Shown here piece by piece: positions 5,438-6,774 of a stretch of DNA of 6,774 bases. Position 1 is the stretch's first letter, and every line of letters begins with the position of its first letter. The notes beneath the pieces were generated by a model. The model worked only from the letters and a program-made list of their open reading frames with translations. It was not told the origin of the DNA and did no database searches. The DNA lies in assembly GCA_903905285.1 (NCBI GenBank), contig CAIVFQ010000197.1, forward strand, positions 1 to 6,774, in the 5' to 3' direction. A program made the position numbers and the translations under genes. The stretch is from an uncultured Alphaproteobacteria bacterium (GTDB lineage: Bacteria; Pseudomonadota; Alphaproteobacteria; Paracaedibacterales; CAIULA01).

Positions 5438-6676
5438 ATGAAGATATACTTTGCCTGGGCTAAGGATAAGCAACAGTTTCAAAATATAGAATCTTTAAAA
5501 CGGGAAGATTTAAAGATCTTTAAGCTAACGATTTCTCAAAAAGAAGGAGAGGTGGCGCTGGCTAAGATTTTGGTGCCAACAAACGCGCCTGTTCTGTCAA
5601 GCTGGGCGGTTATTAGTTGTGAGGATCAAAATCAAAAATTTACGGTGTTATTTCAGGGGCAGCCTTTGGGCTTTCCACGGAATTTTAATCAGGACTTTGC
5701 CGAGATTGAATTGTCAGCGGAACCTAAAGATGCCGGGAAACAGATTTCTGAACTGGCTTGTCAGTTAAAGACCGTCCCTTTTTACGATGATCTTTTTATT
5801 GAGCCTGGTGATGATAATCCCGTCAATGTTTTGGAGGCGCGCCCAGAGTTATTTTGTTGGGATCGTTGCCTTGGTACGGTTGGGTTGTCGAATGTGTTTC
5901 AGGGGAAAAGGCGGCTTGACCTGAGTGATGGGGTGTTGGCTGACAGTTTGAAAATTGGCTTAGGTGATGTTCCTTTGGATGCGGTTGAAGTTGAAGTCAA
6001 AGCAGAGTGGGTGCAAAAAGCCAATGGGGAGCTTAATTTATTTCCTAAAATTGCGCAGTCGTTTTCAAATGGGAAAATCAACACGCTGACCCCGAATCCG
6101 TTGATTCATCATTGGCCAAAAGTGGGAGATAAGATTGGGCCTACAAAAACCAGAAAGAAAAGCGGTTATCAGGTCACCAAAAGTTTCTTAGAGAAAATGA
6201 ATCCACCCCGCACAGGGGGGTTGAACCTTTATCCGACATTAAGTCCAGAATTTTCCTTGGGCCCTGATCGAAAGCCGGTGCGATTGAAAAGGGCCTGGTT
6301 TAAAGGTGAGCTCTGGCTTGATTGGCAGTATAGACAAAAGCGAACCGAAGTGGCGCGTTTTATGTTGCATCATGATTTTCAATTAAAGGGGAAAATTCGT
6401 CCCCGGCACAAAAAACTAAAAATACAGCTGCAAAATATTGGGGAGATTTTGCCCGGTTCTGACAGCGCCAGTTTTTTCCAGGCGGCTAGGGGTAAGCAAG
6501 TGATTGATCATGCGATTGAAATGGCAAAAGCTTATCTGGCGGGAACGGCTCGGTGCATTGAGGTTGAGTTCCAAGTGTCCCTTGAACAGGCGTTGGACAT
6601 TGGTTTGGATGACACGGTTGTATTGAAGAATGATGGTAACTACCCAGGTTTATTGTGGGCAGAACTGAGGATTTAG
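5438..6676 (+). CDS. Putative phage tail protein, hub/baseplate-like, alphaproteobacterial type
   Basis: A 412-residue soluble protein with no signal peptide or membrane segment. The N-terminal ~110 residues are beta-rich and resemble the opening barrel of tail hub proteins: LKIFKLTISQKEGEVALAKILVP (25-47), KFTVLFQGQPLGFP (67-80) and FAEIELSAEPKDAGKQISELACQL (87-110). PFYDDLFIEPGDDNPVNVLEARPELFCWDR (114-143) and VSL-type LSNVFQG follow, then a DSLKIGLGDVPLDAVEVEVKAEWVQ segment (169-193). The C-terminus, TARCIEVEFQVSLEQALDIGLDDTVVLKNDG....LLWAELRI, matches the closing part I recall in uncharacterised alphaproteobacterial prophage proteins, many of them longer. A structural tail role is inference. 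The 230-290 region is basic and linker-like and may reflect internal loss. The start is supported by AAGAGG upstream. The gene is intact and separated from the other tail genes by the transporter. Confidence 0.6.
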   Translation: MKIYFAWAKDKQQFQNIESLKREDLKIFKLTISQKEGEVALAKILVPTNAPVLSSWAVISCEDQNQKFTVLFQGQPLGFPRNFNQDFAEIELSAEPKDAGKQISELACQLKTVPFYDDLFIEPGDDNPVNVLEARPELFCWDRCLGTVGLSNVFQGKRRLDLSDGVLADSLKIGLGDVPLDAVEVEVKAEWVQKANGELNLFPKIAQSFSNGKINTLTPNPLIHHWPKVGDKIGPTKTRKKSGYQVTKSFLEKMNPPRTGGLNLYPTLSPEFSLGPDRKPVRLKRAWFKGELWLDWQYRQKRTEVARFMLHHDFQLKGKIRPRHKKLKIQLQNIGEILPGSDSASFFQAARGKQVIDHAIEMAKAYLAGTARCIEVEFQVSLEQALDIGLDDTVVLKNDGNYPGLLWAELRI

Positions 6677-6682
6677 GATGGC

Positions 6683-6718
6683 ATGAAAGATATTAAACCC
6701 CTGTTTGCGTCTCGTTGA
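6683..6718 (+). pseudogene. Possible 5' stub of a lost downstream phage gene
   Basis: Seven bases after the tail gene stop, an ATG with AGGA just upstream opens MKDIKPLFASR and stops after 11 codons at TGA 6716-6718. Several small phage membrane or holin-like proteins start in this way, with a KPxxxSR/K segment just before the first hydrophobic helix; here the sequence breaks off at that point. The spacing and ribosome site suggest a once-coupled gene, but so short an ORF can be chance. Confidence 0.25.
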
Positions 6719-6732
6719 GAGAAAGCCTCGAA

Positions 6733-6774
6733 TTAGGCAAAAGACTTCGGCTCCTCGGGTTGTTCTGAATCCTC
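6733..6774 (-). CDS. Possible C-terminal end of a gene entering from the right
   Basis: Read on the minus strand from the window edge, one frame is open for 13 codons (EDSEQPEEPKSFA) and ends at TAA 6735-6733. The acidic, proline-containing tail is typical of disordered C-termini. GCCT/AGGC (6725-6728 with 6735-6738) forms a small hairpin over the stop. Too little is present to name a family, and an open stretch this short may be chance. Confidence 0.2.
   Translation of the reverse strand, partial: EDSEQPEEPKSFA

Noticed and set aside
1..6774. CRISPR array, tRNA or rRNA gene
   Set aside because: No regularly spaced identical repeats, cloverleaf-like sequence or conserved rRNA segments were seen on either strand.

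Overview
The window looks like a decayed siphovirus-type prophage or gene-transfer-agent-like structural block in a moderately AT-rich alphaproteobacterium. An intracellular lineage such as Rickettsiales or Holosporales is plausible. That placement is inference, based on the alphaproteobacterial flavour of the tail proteins, a carrier resembling the Rickettsia-type S-adenosylmethionine transporters, and palindromic intergenic repeats.

Left end (minus strand, 56-770): a HEPN/MNT pair. The HEPN protein (HI0074 family) is intact, with an R-x4-H-x-Y motif. The nucleotidyltransferase behind it, coupled through an ATGA overlap, is split by a frameshift between its GSR and DxD catalytic motifs. The putative toxin is therefore intact while its putative antitoxin is broken. 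A strong plus-strand rho-independent terminator (GNRA-loop hairpin plus nine T) lies between this pair and the phage genes.

Centre left (plus strand, 846-3284): a compact head and head-to-tail module in the order seen in Rhodobacter GTA genes 5-8. It holds an HK97-fold major capsid protein, a gp6-like connector, a head-closure (adaptor/stopper) protein and a DUF3168-like tail-terminator candidate. The genes are 3 bp apart or overlap. The capsid gene carries a single in-frame TAA where the family normally has a glutamine codon. Portal and prohead protease are absent upstream, and no tail-tube gene follows the terminator protein. In its place is a short non-coding stretch with a degenerate palindromic repeat.

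Centre right (3414-5346): a 60-residue unknown, a 169-176-residue putative minor tail protein, a repeat-rich spacer with three imperfect copies of a ~40-bp unit, and a convergent minus-strand EamA/DMT-family membrane transporter of 330 residues that interrupts the phage genes.

Right end (5438-6774): a 412-residue protein resembling alphaproteobacterial phage tail (hub/baseplate-like) proteins. After it come an 11-codon ORF that may be the 5' stub of a lost phage gene and, on the minus strand, a possible C-terminal tail of a gene entering from the right.

Overall the block keeps some head-tail joining and tail parts but lacks enough genes, and has a stop in the capsid gene, so it is unlikely to make particles on its own.
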